This document shows positions 38,842 to 51,450 of a stretch of DNA of 64,000 nucleotides, one piece after another. Every line of letters begins with the position of its first letter. The stretch's first letter is position 1. The stretch is from Xestospongia muta (taxonomy: Eukaryota > Porifera > Demospongiae > Haplosclerida > Petrosiidae): positions 1,865,001 to 1,929,000 of the forward strand of contig OY848931.1 of the NCBI GenBank assembly GCA_963693285.1, in the 5' to 3' direction. The position numbers were made by a program, and so were the translations under genes. The notes below the pieces were generated by a model, which was given only the letters and a program-made list of their open reading frames with translations, was not told the DNA's origin and did no database searches.

Positions 38842-41188
38842 TTACAAAACTTGTTTGGTCAATTTAAGGACAATACTGGGTTGCTGAGTAAAACTTTTCA
38901 TTTGAGTGTTGACAGTCCATTGGGTGGTGTTTGTAAGAGGGCACTCATCTGACATGTCTACAGGAGGTGTAGCAGACAATGTGGGGCTGGAAAGGGGTGG
39001 AGCTGAGGATCCAAGGGGTGTATGCACTGTGTGAGGTGGTGTAGAGGTGTGTGATGAGTGAGGGAGTGGGGAAGGTGAGGATGAGGAACGTGAATAATCC
39101 AAGATGGGAACATATTGGATGACTTTTTTGGGAGGTGCTGTTGGAGGGAAACACCGTGGTGGCCATGGTAACACTTGTGTCACAACATCTTCCATTTCCA
39201 TTCCTATACCAGGAAGTGGAGGAGAAGCTGAATGAGAGGAATCAGGAGTTAATGATTGTTGAGGTGGGCGTGGTCTTTTACGATTGCCAGTAATAAAATT
39301 GAGGTATCTTTTTCTTTCCTTGGCCTCACATCTGTTGTGTTGATCAGCAAAAATTAGATCACTGACATCCTATCAAAATAAACAAAAAAACAACATAACT
39401 TTGTCCTAAAAATATAGTAATTATAACATTAAATTAGCCAGTAAATAGTAAACATATGAAGCCACTATATACATGAAGATACATGTATGTGTGTGTGTGT
39501 GTGTGTGTGTGTGACTGTACCTCTTCTTCATCACTGTCATCTATATCTCCATTGATTTTTATCCCATGATCAAATTTTCTGTTCACATGATGAGAATTGA
39601 GTCCTGTCTCCTTCCCTTTATCAGCATCACCATTAACAAGAGGAGCAATGTCTGGTCCCATATTCTCTTCTGCCTTATGCCATTTTGGTGTTATGATTCT
39701 TTGTATTCTAGCTTTTCTAGACGAGATATAGATATAATGGATTGAGGTATTACAATGTTGTCAATGTCGTATTGAGTAGTTGTGACCCCTTTCTTCTTCT
39801 TGGATAACAAGGTGGGTGTAGCTGGATGTGAGGAGTCTTGATAGTAGGTAGAAGTGTTAGCCGAGTGTCTTTTACGAGGCAAACCTAGTTTTTACCAGAC
39901 ATTATCATAATTGTATTATCAATATACTGTGTATATAATTCATTTGGCTCAATATGGAGATAACATACAAGTTTTCAAAAGGAAATGAATATAATTAATT
40001 CATAACAAACAATAAATAACAATTTATTTTGAAATATGACTATTTCATTTAGTGATAAATTTATTACTGACCTTTGCTGTTTCTGTCAGTGGGTGTGTCC
40101 AGTGGTGGTGGAGAAAGTGAGAATGATCTGCTCCTCTCTAATCCTATAAGAGTACAGTGACAAGATGATACTAGTGTAATGAACACTCTTACTTAATAAA
40201 GGTCTGTTCAGTGGTGTGTGGTCAAATGGAGGAAGATAACTAGCAGCCTTTCTTCGTTTGGAAAGTGGAAGAGAAGAATAAGAATTTTCCTGTAGTACTT
40301 GATGTATTGCAGTATCTAGCCAGAGACTAGATGGAATATCTAATAAAGACAAACATAGTTATTAACATAGGATGTGTTTTCAATATTCAGTAATTATAGC
40401 AACAAGTTGTTACAAATAAACCACAACATTACTATAGAAGATTTACATGTTATATATGTACATCAGATAACTGATAATGAACACAATATGTCACACTACA
40501 GTTAAGACTATTACAACTCAATAACCTATTAACATCCCTTATTAAAGGAAGAACCTCTTTAGATTAAACAAATGTAGGAAGATAACACATTCTACAACCT
40601 AGTACCCTGTTAATAACATTACCTGCTGGTTGTGATAAAAATGGATGATAAGATGAATTCAGTCGAGTTTTATCATTATCCTCCCTTCTTGGTCCTCATT
40701 TTCTCTCTTTCCTCATCCATACAGGGGCATGATGAAGACCTCGAGTTCTTGCACACGTAATGTTTCCTTCATCCATCAATAGAACTGGGAAGGGGTACCC
40801 TAAAATATCTCTGACTTGTAATGGATGTGTCATCAGAGAGGGGTTTGAAAGAAGCATCTGTTGTGCCTGACAATGACAAGGTGTACTAGAGATACCATTA
40901 GATGGAACTTTGGATGACTTTAAAAGAGAAGCTGGACCAGAAAGAGTTGATCCATTTCCTCGTTTGTGAGTCTATAATGTATGTCCATTTTGAAGTCCAC
41001 GCACACAAGGTACTGTGAATGGGTTATGAGCCATAAATTGAACAGTTTCTTTGGGAGGCTGTGACTGAATTAATGAGTCTAACTGGAATAGTTTCTGGTT
41101 GAGAGTGGTGATTTGATGACAGAGCCACACCCATTGAGACCCTAACTTTGTACGATCAGTTTCCCATTGTTGTTTAAGAGCTTCTCTC
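38842..41188 (-). pseudogene. KANSL1-like 3' gene fragment with PEHE domain, block B
   Basis: KANSL1 scaffolds the NSL histone acetyltransferase complex; its PEHE domain binds KAT8/MOF. Exons are 40623-41188, about 40285-40339 and beyond to the donor near 40194, 40072-40143, 39521-39884 and 38842-39369. Family matches are REALKQQWETDRTKLGSQWVWL (the coiled-coil region), ARTRGL, the PEHE core DIDNIVIPQSI..SRLEKLEYKE, and DVSDLIFADQHNRCEAKERKR. Lesions are an in-frame TAG at 40972-40974, a TGA about 200 bp further in the same exon, and a one-base deletion right after KLEYKE (about 39697). No upstream KANSL1 exons exist, so only the 3' part was copied. Confidence 0.75.
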
Positions 41189-41589
41189 CTACAGAAAAGT
41201 CAATAGACAACAACAACATGTTAACACTAAGTGTAAATCCATTGAGACTACATAGGAATAGATTCATTCAAGACACAGAACATGAGATCATGTTATCAAA
41301 GCACTAGGTATACATTTCAAATGACTTGACAACAAACATCCTACATTATTATATATTCATTATAGAACATGAGATCACATTATCAAACACATTATCAAAG
41401 TACCGGTACATGACCTGATAACAGTATCCTACATCATATACTAGTATAATCATCTCTCTATATAAGTTATTACTAATAATTAATAGAGCTTGATTCTGCA
41501 CAGCTCTCATTAATATACACTGTATATACTACTCCATTATCATGTGTTACATATAGACTATGAACTTACAGGTAATGACCATCTCCTTT
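41189..41589. other. AT-rich spacer
   Basis: No coding or repeat signal recognised between KANSL1-like fragment B and the duplicated ROCO-C 3' module. Confidence 0.5.
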
Positions 41590-42310
41590 TAGTACTGGAA
41601 TCTATGTCGTTGTCTGATCTCACTTTCCTTTTATAAGGTCTCCCTCCTGCTGGTTCCTTGACATGTGGTCTAGTTGATTGGTCATGTGACTCCAATTCAA
41701 TGTCATGTGATCTTGGAGGTTGTCATTTGGTAATACTAGTAGTAGTATTATCATCATAGTCAAAGTTATCCTCCTCATCTGTTCTCTGTCTCTTGTGTTG
41801 TCTCCTCTTTTCACTTTTTGATGTTGGATGATAGAAATCCAAGTTCTCTTCTTATAGCTTTAGTCCATTCATCTTGAAGGACACTAGAGGCAGCAGCAAA
41901 ACTACCTCCTACTTTGTTTAAACTTGTTAGGAATTTACTGAAATATTCTTGTAATTCAGTGGGACTTCTCTTAAAATTCATTCCAGCCTGGAATTCTTCC
42001 ATAATATCATCAAACGTTGCTGTCCTTTGTACTCCACTACTAATGAGACCAACAGCTAACATTTCAGCAGCTAGTTTTGGTAAGGACATTTTTGGTAAAC
42101 TAGTTAAATCAGCATAGTTCTCTGTGAGAACTTTCTTGATCATTCTCTTCATTTCACTGACATTAATATCTATATTTGAGTATGATAGAATAGAACATTA
42201 TATCAACATTAATTACCAGTATTTATTGTTTGAGAAGAGGATTGGTCTTTGACAATAACATCTTGTGACACTACAATAGTTTCTAAAATACTAAATTATT
42301 TCCTATTAAC
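41590..42310 (-). pseudogene. Second tandem copy of the ROCO-C 3' adaptor module
   Basis: A direct duplicate of the 3' exons of ROCO-C, offset by about 717 bp. It has a 66-bp exon near 42215-42280 and a CARD-like exon (41811-42167, MKRMIKKVLTENYADLTSLP), followed by the basic KRQRTDEE tail. Compared with copy 1, 11 bp are missing after RRELGF, so the frame shifts and stops (LSSNIKK) before the tail. Copy 1 in turn has a TAA where ROCO-A reads CAA in HDQSIRPRG. Splicing into this copy from ROCO-C would give an alternative C-terminus. Confidence 0.65.
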
Positions 42311-42381
42311 AGCATACCTGATCTCACTTTCCTTTTATAAGGTCTACCTCTTGCTGGTTCCTTACCACGTGGTCTAGTTGA

Positions 42382-45300
42382 TTAGTCATGTGACTCTAAT
42401 TCAATGTCATCTGACCTTGGAGATTGTTGTTTGGTAATACTAGTAGTAGTATTATCATCATAGTCAGAGTTATCCTCCTCATCTGTTCTCTGTCTCTTGT
42501 GTTGTCTTCTCTCTTCACTTTTTGATGTTGGCTGATAAAAATCCAGTTCAAATCCAAGTTCTCTTCTTATAGCTTTAGTCCATTCATCTTGAAGGACACT
42601 AGAGGCAGCAGCAAAACTACCTCCTACTTTGTTTAAACTTGTTAGGAATTTACTGAAATATTCTTGTAATTCAGTGGGACTTCTCTTAAAATTCATTCCA
42701 GCCTGGAATTCTTCCATAATATCATCAAACATTGCTGTCCTTTGTACTCCACTACTAATGAGACCAACAGCTAACATTTCAGCAGCTAATTTTGGTAAGG
42801 ACATTTTTGGTAAACTAGTTAAATCAGCATAGTTCTCTGTGAGAACTTTCTTGATCATTCTCTTCATTTCACTGACATTAATATCTATATTTGAGTATGA
42901 TAGAATAGAACATTATATCAATATTAATTACCAGTATTTATTGTTTGAGAAGAGGATTGGTCTTTGACAATAACATCTTGTGACACTACAATAGTATCTA
43001 AAATACTAAATTATTTCAAATTAAGAACACACCTGATGTTGGAAATCTCTTAACCAGTTTTTGAGGTATTTTTACTTTCATCTGTGGAAATATACCTTTT
43101 GGTGAGATAGGGTGTACAAAATGTTCATCAGGAACAGTATTTAAAATATCTGGAGTAGCTGTAAAATAGAAAATACACATTAACAATGTTCTAGTTACAA
43201 ATGTACAGTAATCTTGATGTTATTATAACTGTCATAGTCCAGGTAGCTTTGACTATAATCAAAGAAAACTTCAACATAATTCTCAAGAGGTATTATGTCA
43301 TACAAATCTATAACAATCATACTGTACTATTGTGAGATAATGATCTCTTTACATGATCTGTACAATAAACCTCTCACTGGATGAGTAACTACATAGTATT
43401 GTTAGATATTGGATTGATCTTGATTGTATTTGATTTGTCCTTTGGACTCACTCAAATACAGCACACGCTCATCTAATATACAGCCATATTGGATAATTAT
43501 TCATCCAATAACATATATTTATTAGTTCAGGAGAACAAGTCTGGCAGTATCCTCTTCAATAAACTATTTATATAGCCAGCTGTCAAATGTTACTTACTTA
43601 ATACTGAAACTTGTTGTTGACTTGATAGTGATCTGATAGGAGAGATTGAATCTATATGATCTATAGTATCAGGTACTAAGTACTAGAGAGAGAGAGAACA
43701 AGAATGAGGTGTACACACTTGTCTAAAAGTAGATACTAGTTATTATATAACAAATAAAGTTAATGGTAAAAATAAATTAAATGATTAAATTCATTTAATG
43801 TGTTAACACACTAACTTAACAGTCAATATGTATTGTTTAATTTGATTTGTCCACTTCAAAAGTCACTTATAAATTATTAGAAGTAGACATATAACTATGA
43901 CCATATATAACATATGATACAATATTAGGTTCACATGACACATACAGTATACTAGGTGGAATAATTATATTAACAAGTACATTATAATATGTACAAATAT
44001 CATAAAATAATATACTTACTATAGGAGATCTTGTTGGTAATTGTGAAGTAGTGACACTGTCTGGTCTCCTTTTTCTTTTATAAGGTCTACCTCCTCCTGG
44101 TTCCTTACCATGTGATCTAGTTGATTGGTCATGTGACTCTAATTCAATGTCATCTGACCTTGGAGGTTGTCGTTTGGTAATACTAGTAGTAATATTATCA
44201 TCATAGTCAGAGTTATCCTCCTCATCTGTTCTTTGTCTCTTGTGTTGTCCTCTCTCTTGTCTCTGACTACTAATGGAGGATTCCCTGCTACTACTCTCAT
44301 CATTTACTTCATCTCTGTTAGTTGGTCTCTTACTGGAGGGTGGAGTAGATGATGATTGATCACATGATCTCTTATTAAGTAGACCTTTCTCTATGTCATC
44401 AGTAAATTCATGTAAAAAAGATTTTAACAAAGCAGTTCTTACCTAATATATTTGTAATGATCACTTCATTCATACTATCATTAACTTCAGTTACACTAGA
44501 GGACTCTATTAAAGATAATACTCAATACTACTATACAGTATATTATGAAGTAGTACCTTGAGATTGAGTACATAGTACTACTTCACTTGATACACTAGTA
44601 GTAGTGAGCTCTGATATCTAGTGAGTGTTACATAGTATGTAATGAATACAAGGGAAGAGAGAATATACCTTTGTTGACCACACCAGGTGTCTTCTCTCTT
44701 GTAAAGACATAACATAATCAGATAAGACACACTCTGCTGCTATGCCTTTTTCATTAACTACAGCAGGATGAGAAGGAAGTGTGTGATACTCAGGACAGCA
44801 ACAAGGAAAACCAAAGAAGTGACAAGATTTGTAAGTGTAGTGTAGTGATTGTGTGACTGTCTCTAGACCTCTGTGTAGTGTGGAGATAATCTGTTTACAG
44901 AGAACATCTAATGTTAACTCTGGTGTCAGATTGTCTCTTCTGTTTACCCAAACTTCAAGATAAGTAGCTCGACTAATAAGAGTGACACAATCATAACATT
45001 TACCAACTTTAAAGGTAATCTTGTTACGATGATGCACAATCTTATCATTTAACTTCCACTCTAGCTCTGATTTAGATGTTTGACTGAGGAGATAAACTAT
45101 TAGACAACAGAACACACCCACAGGAGTGTACCCACACTCAAAATAGATTGTCAAAGGAGCAGGACAAATGAACTGATCTCTTTGTTCCTCTTCAACTGGA
45201 GCAGGTTTTAGAGCACAAGGCATAAAGTAATATTTCTCAGTCTTACGACCAACTTTGATCTTCATAGGACCAGCTACAATATGTAAATGTTTTAATAGTG

Positions 45301-48300
45301 ATACTAGTCTGGTGGGTGTAAGAGGATCTCCTTTCCTGGAAGAAAGCTGTTTTACATGTGACTCACTAAATCGGCCATTGTCACGAAACTCTTTTTCAGA
45401 TGAGGCACTTCCTAACTCTTTAAAAGTAAAACATGATGTGATGAGTTGTGTAATTCTGTCAAATACAAGTTGGAGGTCAGTGATGACAATATTTCCTAGT
45501 CCCTCTACCTCTGGATAATGCATAATAACACCCACTCTGTGATGTAAAAACCAGAGAACTGACTTGAAGTCTTCTCTATCTTTGATTCCACAATCTTGAG
45601 CCATTTTATAACATGTATCTAGTAGATGAATAGGCTTCTTACTCTTTCGTAATTTTAGACTAAAGGCACACCAAGAAGCAGGAACAGGTAACTTATGAAA
45701 CTTGTTGAAAATAACTCTGTGGAGTAAAGAACGTAACTCTTCTATTTCCTTTTCATCATTTCTTGTGTCAAGAGGAAAAATGGCTTTATCTGGAGTTGAA
45801 TATTGTACAAGATCTTCTCCAAATAGTTCACCACTGGCCTGTATCTTCAATTTAAGATGGTTGTTGACTGAATCCACTTTAGCTTGAGCTTCAGCTTCAT
45901 TTGGAAAACAGTCTCTGTGAGTAGCTATGAGGAATGCAGCAGGTTCTGACTCATCCTTCAGTGGTACTTCATCAAAACTCCATCCAATAGTATTTTGTCT
46001 CAAACAAGCTATACTAGCCAGAGAACGAAAGATGACCTCTTCATGAGTGAGGGATGTTTGGTAAGGTTTTGAATCACCACTAGATGACCGATATGTAATT
46101 TCATAACGACTTGTCAAGTCTATTGTTAGATCAAAAACAAGTAGATTGATAGCTGGACCAGTGATAAGAGCCGGTAACATTTCATGGAACTCAGGCTGTC
46201 CTCCAGTATCAATGATATGTAACATGGCATGATTGTCCTTGGTGGTTTGTTGAGATCTCTCTTCATAAACCTTCCACTTTTTTACTGGAATTTTCTCTAC
46301 AAATTCTAAGAGAGAATTAGTGCCTTTTTTATATTCTGTTCCAGTGGTTTCATCCTTTTCCAAAAGTTGCTCATTGGTATCTTCAATTTCTTCTTCTGCT
46401 TCTTCAACTAAATTTCCCATTTCATCTGTGTCCTCTTGTCCTTTTGTTGTGTTCACTTCAATATCACTATAACTATCACTACTGTCCTCTTCTAATTCAC
46501 ATGTATAGTCACATTTGATGTCAATTTCATTACTTGCTCTATCTGATGTCACCGTACTTGAAGATGGACTGCTATTGAATTGAATGATTTCACTACTAGT
46601 AAGATGATGACTTCTCGTAGTGCTAGTTAAAATATTATCATATATTAAAACAGCTTCTTCATCTAGATCTTGTGTCCTCCATTCTGTGGTAACTACTGCA
46701 TTATGTTGTTGTAGTTTACGAAATGAGTCAACTTGTATGGCTGCATCAACCACACCAGTACTAAGAGAAGGTTCTGTAAGAGACTCATTGAGTAATCTCT
46801 TCTTCAAAGTACTCTTACCAGCACCAGGTGGTCCTGTTAGGATACACTTGACAACACATAAAATTGCTATTTCACTAGCACGATGTGCCTTTTGACGTTT
46901 GGAAATAATTGCTTTCATTGATGCAACTAGGAATGGATTGCCAAATATATTTACAGCAGTAATATTACTGTCTTTCTCTACCACAAGATGTTCCACAATT
47001 TCTAAATAATGAAACAGAAATGCTAAATGGAGTGGTCTCTGATGATAATAATTCTCAGCTTCAATATTACATTGAGGGTGATCGGTTAGTATTTTGACAA
47101 TTTCAAAGTGACCTTTTTTACAAGCTATGTGTAATGGAGTGTTACCATCGTTATCTTTAGAAGTAATATCACAAGCTTTCTTTACTATAAGATGTTGTAC
47201 AATGCTCACATTTTGCGACTGACATGCCAAATGGAGTGGTCTCTTCTTACAATTATTCTCAGCTTCAATATTACATTGAGGATGATCAGTTAGAATTTTG
47301 ACAATTTCAAAGTGACCTTTTTTACATGCTATGTGTAATGGAGTGTTACCATCGTTATCTTTAGAAGTAATATCACAAGCTTTCTCTACTATAAGATGTC
47401 GTACAATGCTCATATTTCGAGACTGACATGCCAAATGGAGTGGTCTCTGCTTACAATTATTCTCAGCTTCAATATTACATTGAGGGTGATCAGACAGTAT
47501 TTTGACAATTTTAAGGCGACTCTTTTTACATGCTATGTGTAATGGAGTGTTACCATCATTATCTTTACAAGTAATATCACAGGCTTTCTCTACCACAAGA
47601 TGTCGTATAATGTCTACATTTCCAGACAGACATACTTTATGAAGTGGTGTCTGCTTGTCCATACCCTTAGCTTCAATATTACATTGAGGATGATCAGTTA
47701 GTATTTTGACAATTTCAAAGTGACCCTTTACACATGCTATGTGTAGTGGAGTGTTACTATAGTCATCTTTAGCAGTAACATTATGCCCTTTCTTTACAAT
47801 AAGATGTCGCACAATGTCTATATTTCCAGATTGACATGCTAAGTAGAGTGGTTTTTGCTTGTCATGATTCTCAGCTTCAATATTACATTGAGGGTGATCA
47901 GTTAGTATTTTGACAATTTCAGAGTGACCTTTTTCACATGCTATGTGTAATGGAGTATTGCAAGGATATATCTGAAGTTTAAGGTTAATATCAAATACTC
48001 CAATATTAACAAGATACTCAGTAACATCTACACAACCCAATTCTACAGCCTCATGTAGTGGACAATCTGCCTCAATGATATCTCTTATAACAGTGTCATT
48101 ATTAGAGAAAATTGGTTGATCTTCTTCAAGTCTCCTTGTTAAATATTCCTTGATGCCAATCTTTCTAACTAACAGTTCAATCATTGATCCTGGTACTTTA
48201 TCTTCTACTGCTGACTTGATACATTGATGTATGCCATCAACACTAACCTTCTCTCTCAACAACATAACTACTTCTTTATGTCCCTGACAAAGTGCATAAT

Positions 48301-49315
48301 GAAGTGGTTGATGTCCAGTATTGTCTACTACTTCAAGATTACATTGTGGTTTAGAAGATAGATATTCTACTACTGATAAATGACCATTATTACATGCGTT
48401 ATGTATTGGAGTGTATCCTTTGTCATCTAAAACATTCATATCACTTCTTCCATCAAGAAGAGCCTTGATAATTTCCAAATAACCAAACCCAGCAGCATGA
48501 TGTAATGGATACATTCCACAGTTATTACTTCTAGTCTCACACTTACATTGAGGTTGACTGAGGAGATATTGAACTATTGGTAGATGACCATACTCAATAG
48601 CTCTATGTAGAGGAGTGTATGCCTCACTATCTAAACCATTTACATCACATCCTACCTCATTAACAAGGTACTGTACTATATCTAGATCACCTGATCTAGC
48701 TACTTGATGAAGGGGAGGAGAATTACTGTCTTTCCATTGAATAGTGACACTAGTTTGAAAAATTTGTTTTGCTAAATACACGTGGTTTTGTTGATGTAGT
48801 CTAGTCATGAAATCATTAAATGATATTGCTCTCAATAATATTGCCATTGTATTCCAATTTGGTGCCACTTTAATACACTGATATATATCATCAGGATCCA
48901 ATATATAGTCAGGATTAGTACATATCAATGATACAACGTTACTGTGACCATTTTTACTGGCAAAATAAAGAGGGGTTTCCCCTTGATAATTAGGGAGGCC
49001 AAAATCAAAATTATTATTATGACGACCATGTATTAGAAACTCCACAAATTCTTTCTTTCCAGCACCACACGACAAATGAATTGGTGTGGAACCTTCATTA
49101 TTACGTAAATAACCACAACTCACGATTTCAGAAGTGGCAATGAGATACTGTAATACGTCTAATCTACAGTAGTAAGAACTGCAACACAAGTGAAAGAGCG
49201 TATTCCCTTGATCATCACGTACCCAAGGAGACGTACCTCGTGTAATAAGTCTCTTAACAAGATCTAGATCACCTTTAGAACAGGCATCACAAATCTCTAC
49301 TGTTGACTGTTCCAT
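42382..49315 (-). CDS. ROCO-C: ankyrin-Roc-COR protein with CARD-like C-terminus
   Basis: Exons are 44669-49315, 44557-44617, 44443-44505, 44020-44390, 43598-43682, 43033-43158, 42932-42997 and 42382-42884. Every junction is in phase, 1973 residues. The start is ATG 49315 (MEQSTVEICD). Ankyrin repeats run to about residue 815, including several near-identical 68-residue double repeats. Then come the Roc P-loop GPPGAGKST (about 827), G3 DTGGQPEFHEMLP (about 1037), G4 THRD, and COR (PASW near 1212; LHHRVGVIMHYPE). The Death domain exon segment of ROCO-A is deleted. The charged tail is instead followed by exons ending in a helical domain (about 1810-1920; MKRMIKKVLTENYADLTSLP, LAAEMLAVGLISSG) that resembles a CARD/death fold, then a second KRQRTDEE tail. 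The open frame upstream of ATG 49315 is only antisense of the FHA gene's first exon. Confidence 0.8.
47000..47960 (-). repeat. 204-bp double-ankyrin tandem array in ROCO-C
   Basis: Near-identical coding units of about 68 residues (two ankyrin repeats) follow each other, typified by HPQCNIEAEN, RPLHLACQS, VEKACDITSKDNDGNTPLHI and KGHFEIVKILTD. The marker TTTCAAAGTG recurs at 47101 and 47305, 204 bp apart. About five units are present, versus about four in ROCO-D (58740-59600) and one to two in ROCO-A, so repeat number varies between paralogues. Confidence 0.85.
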
Positions 49316-49410
49316 TATCTCCTGTAGTCTTGAGAGGGTGTGTTTTCTTAATATTCTCTTTATAATGCCCACCTGATTAAGTTGACCCTGCAAACTGCAA
49401 AAGTGCAAAG
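49316..49410. promoter_or_regulatory. Head-to-head spacer between ROCO-C and the FHA-type gene
   Basis: Only 95 bp lie between the divergent start codons, so this spacer or the adjoining first exons must drive both genes. It is well conserved with block B (31921-32036). No TATA box is evident. Confidence 0.55.
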
Positions 49411-49942
49411 ATGTTTGGACGTTCTCGTAGTCTTGGTGAGACAGCTCTGAAGACACAATTAAACATTGCACAGCAAAGAATATCTACATTAGAAGACTAC
49501 ATACACAGTAGAGAGAGACAGTATCAGGTAAGACTACTAGTACATTGTCTGTTATGATATGATCAGAGACTGTTTCTTGTTGTAGACTACTATATCTCAT
49601 CTTCATGGAGAACGTAGAGTATCACGTGGTCAATATTCATCTGGTGTAGGTCAGTTTATCTCTCAACGTAGAAGACGTGTTGGTAGAACACATGATATTA
49701 TCATGTCTATGAGAAGTGTTGGATCTACATTTGAAGAAGGAAGTGAAGTAGAAAATGGTAAGTAAAATATAATTACCTATTGTAATGGGATCTACTCATA
49801 ATTAAAAATCTACTGCTCATGTTAACATTTAATTTAAAACTGATTGCTCTCTAACAATATTTCAGCTTTAGATTATATGAGAAGAAAATACAGCAATCTG
49901 ATTGGTCAATTAGCAGTTTTAAATCCCATAGTAAACCTCTGA
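49411..49942 (+). CDS. Short coiled-coil protein (FHA gene 5' end), block C
   Basis: Exons 49411-49527, 49586-49757 and 49866-49942 are in phase and end in TGA: 121 residues, MFGRSRSLGE to LNPIVNL. It equals the short isoform of block B with one codon less. The FHA exon is absent downstream, so this is the only product block C can make from this promoter. No stop or frameshift is seen, which suggests the short form is under constraint or the duplication is recent. No domain beyond the coiled coil is recognised. Confidence 0.55.
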
Positions 49943-50239
49943 ATTAATTTTGTTCATGACAATATCTTATCATCCAATAACTTGTATTAACAGTTCTATT
50001 GGTGTTATATTACTAATGTTAGTAACAAACAATATTAACATATATTATATTGTTAATTAATGGAGTACACAGTGTTTGATTATAACTAAATAGTTGTTGA
50101 TATCTTCAATATCTTCATCTGTTGTCTTGTATATAGAACAGTTAGTAATAACCTGTTCTTTAGAATTTAAAATCTGCACTTTGAGATATTGTGTTCCGAT
50201 TTTTATATAAACTGTGAATACATATTTAATTACTGAGGG

Positions 50240-51321
50240 GTGGAGCCAGTTTAGTGCCACTTCGTCTAATCCCATTTTGTCTAAAACACATGATTCAGTG
50301 CCAAATGGTCTAATGTAGTGGATATTTTTGAGCAATTACCAGTTCTCAGTTAACACTTTTTACCAATTAGCTGATTAAATACTAAACAATTACTGTTACA
50401 TTTTGTGTCTTTGAATAATATATTCTGTACAGAGCAGTGGTAGATATATATTCAAGGGTTGTAGAATTTAGAATATAGTCAAGTGTTATGGAATTTTCAA
50501 CAACTCAAAGAGGTGCTCGCTCTCTCATTTACCAAGGCTACAAATATACATTGAACTGAAGATACCTTGATGGTAGGATCTACTGGAGATACAATTATAG
50601 AAGCTGCAGTGGAAGAATGACAACCCAAGATGATGAATTAATATCTTGTAATATCAACCATAATCATCCACCACAAGACCAGGCAGAGGTTGAAGCAGAG
50701 AAGGTTATATCGTCATTAAGAAATAAGGTATCTGAGAATATACAGCCAGTGCCTCTCCTTTATCAAGCATTTCCAGAAGACAAGACAAAGATGAAATAGC
50801 AACCAAACTACCAACACTTCTATCAATCAAGTCATCACTTTATCAAGAGTGCAGAAAAAGGCTACCTCTAATGCCCCACGCAAGGGAAGAAGTTACATTT
50901 GAAGGTGAATGGACACGAACTTTTAGTGGTAAGTGATTCCTACTAACTGAAGATGGAGAAAGAGACAAGATCATCAAGTTAAAAAAGGTTGTAGGCAAGG
51001 CTCATACCAATGTTTATGAAATTGTTGAAATCTTTAAGAGAGAACAGTGTATGACAGAATCACCATTAGCCAGTTGACATCAGGAACCATTCCTCCTAGA
51101 AGAGGGAGGAAGTCTACAGACAAAGATAAAAGAACTGAAATAACGATTTTCAGGAAATACAACTCTTGAAGAGTATGTTCAAGGAATGTCTGGACATACA
51201 AACATTTAATCAAAGACAAAGTAACTTACTATTATTTATTTACAATTTTAGACCAATTGGCACTGGATTGTGTATTTTAGACAAAATGGGATTAGATGAA
51301 CTGGGAATACCCCGTGGAGCC
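50240..51321 (+). mobile_element. MULE-like DNA transposon with FLYWCH remnant
   Basis: An insertion of about 1066 bp relative to block B, flanked by the 8-bp duplication GTGGAGCC (50240-50247 and 51314-51321). The ends carry inverted repeats of about 50 bp (50260-50313 and 51249-51301), both with TCTAATCCCATTTTGTCTAA. Inside, a broken frame from ATG 50488 shows a FLYWCH-type zinc finger (FSTTQRGARSLIYQGYKY, YWRYNYRSCSGR, NHNHPP), with an in-frame TGA at 50557. It continues into LPTLLSIKSSLYQ and EGEWTRTFSG, typical of FLYWCH/Mutator-like elements. No transposase core is seen, so the copy is non-autonomous. Confidence 0.8.
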
Positions 51322-51450
51322 TGAGGTTATTAATATATCTATGATAGTTTATTACATGTAGAAACCTTCAATACAGTATTCTATAGTGTTGCTATGAACT
51401 TTAAATTTTATGTTTGATTAAATAAAAGTTTCTTAGTCAGTTTACAAACC

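Noticed and set aside
41620..41814. 64-codon minus-strand frame, also seen at 18791-19045
   Set aside because: It is an alternative frame of the KRQRTDEE tail; the frame with the tail motif is the one in phase with upstream exons in ROCO-A.
49316..49471. N-terminal extension of ROCO-C upstream of MEQST
   Set aside because: The extra frame is antisense to the first exon of the divergent FHA-type gene and is not shared with ROCO-A or ROCO-D.
50057..50335. 92-codon minus-strand frame
   Set aside because: It spans the junction between the FHA-gene 3' region and the left end of the MULE-like insertion, so it is a chance frame.
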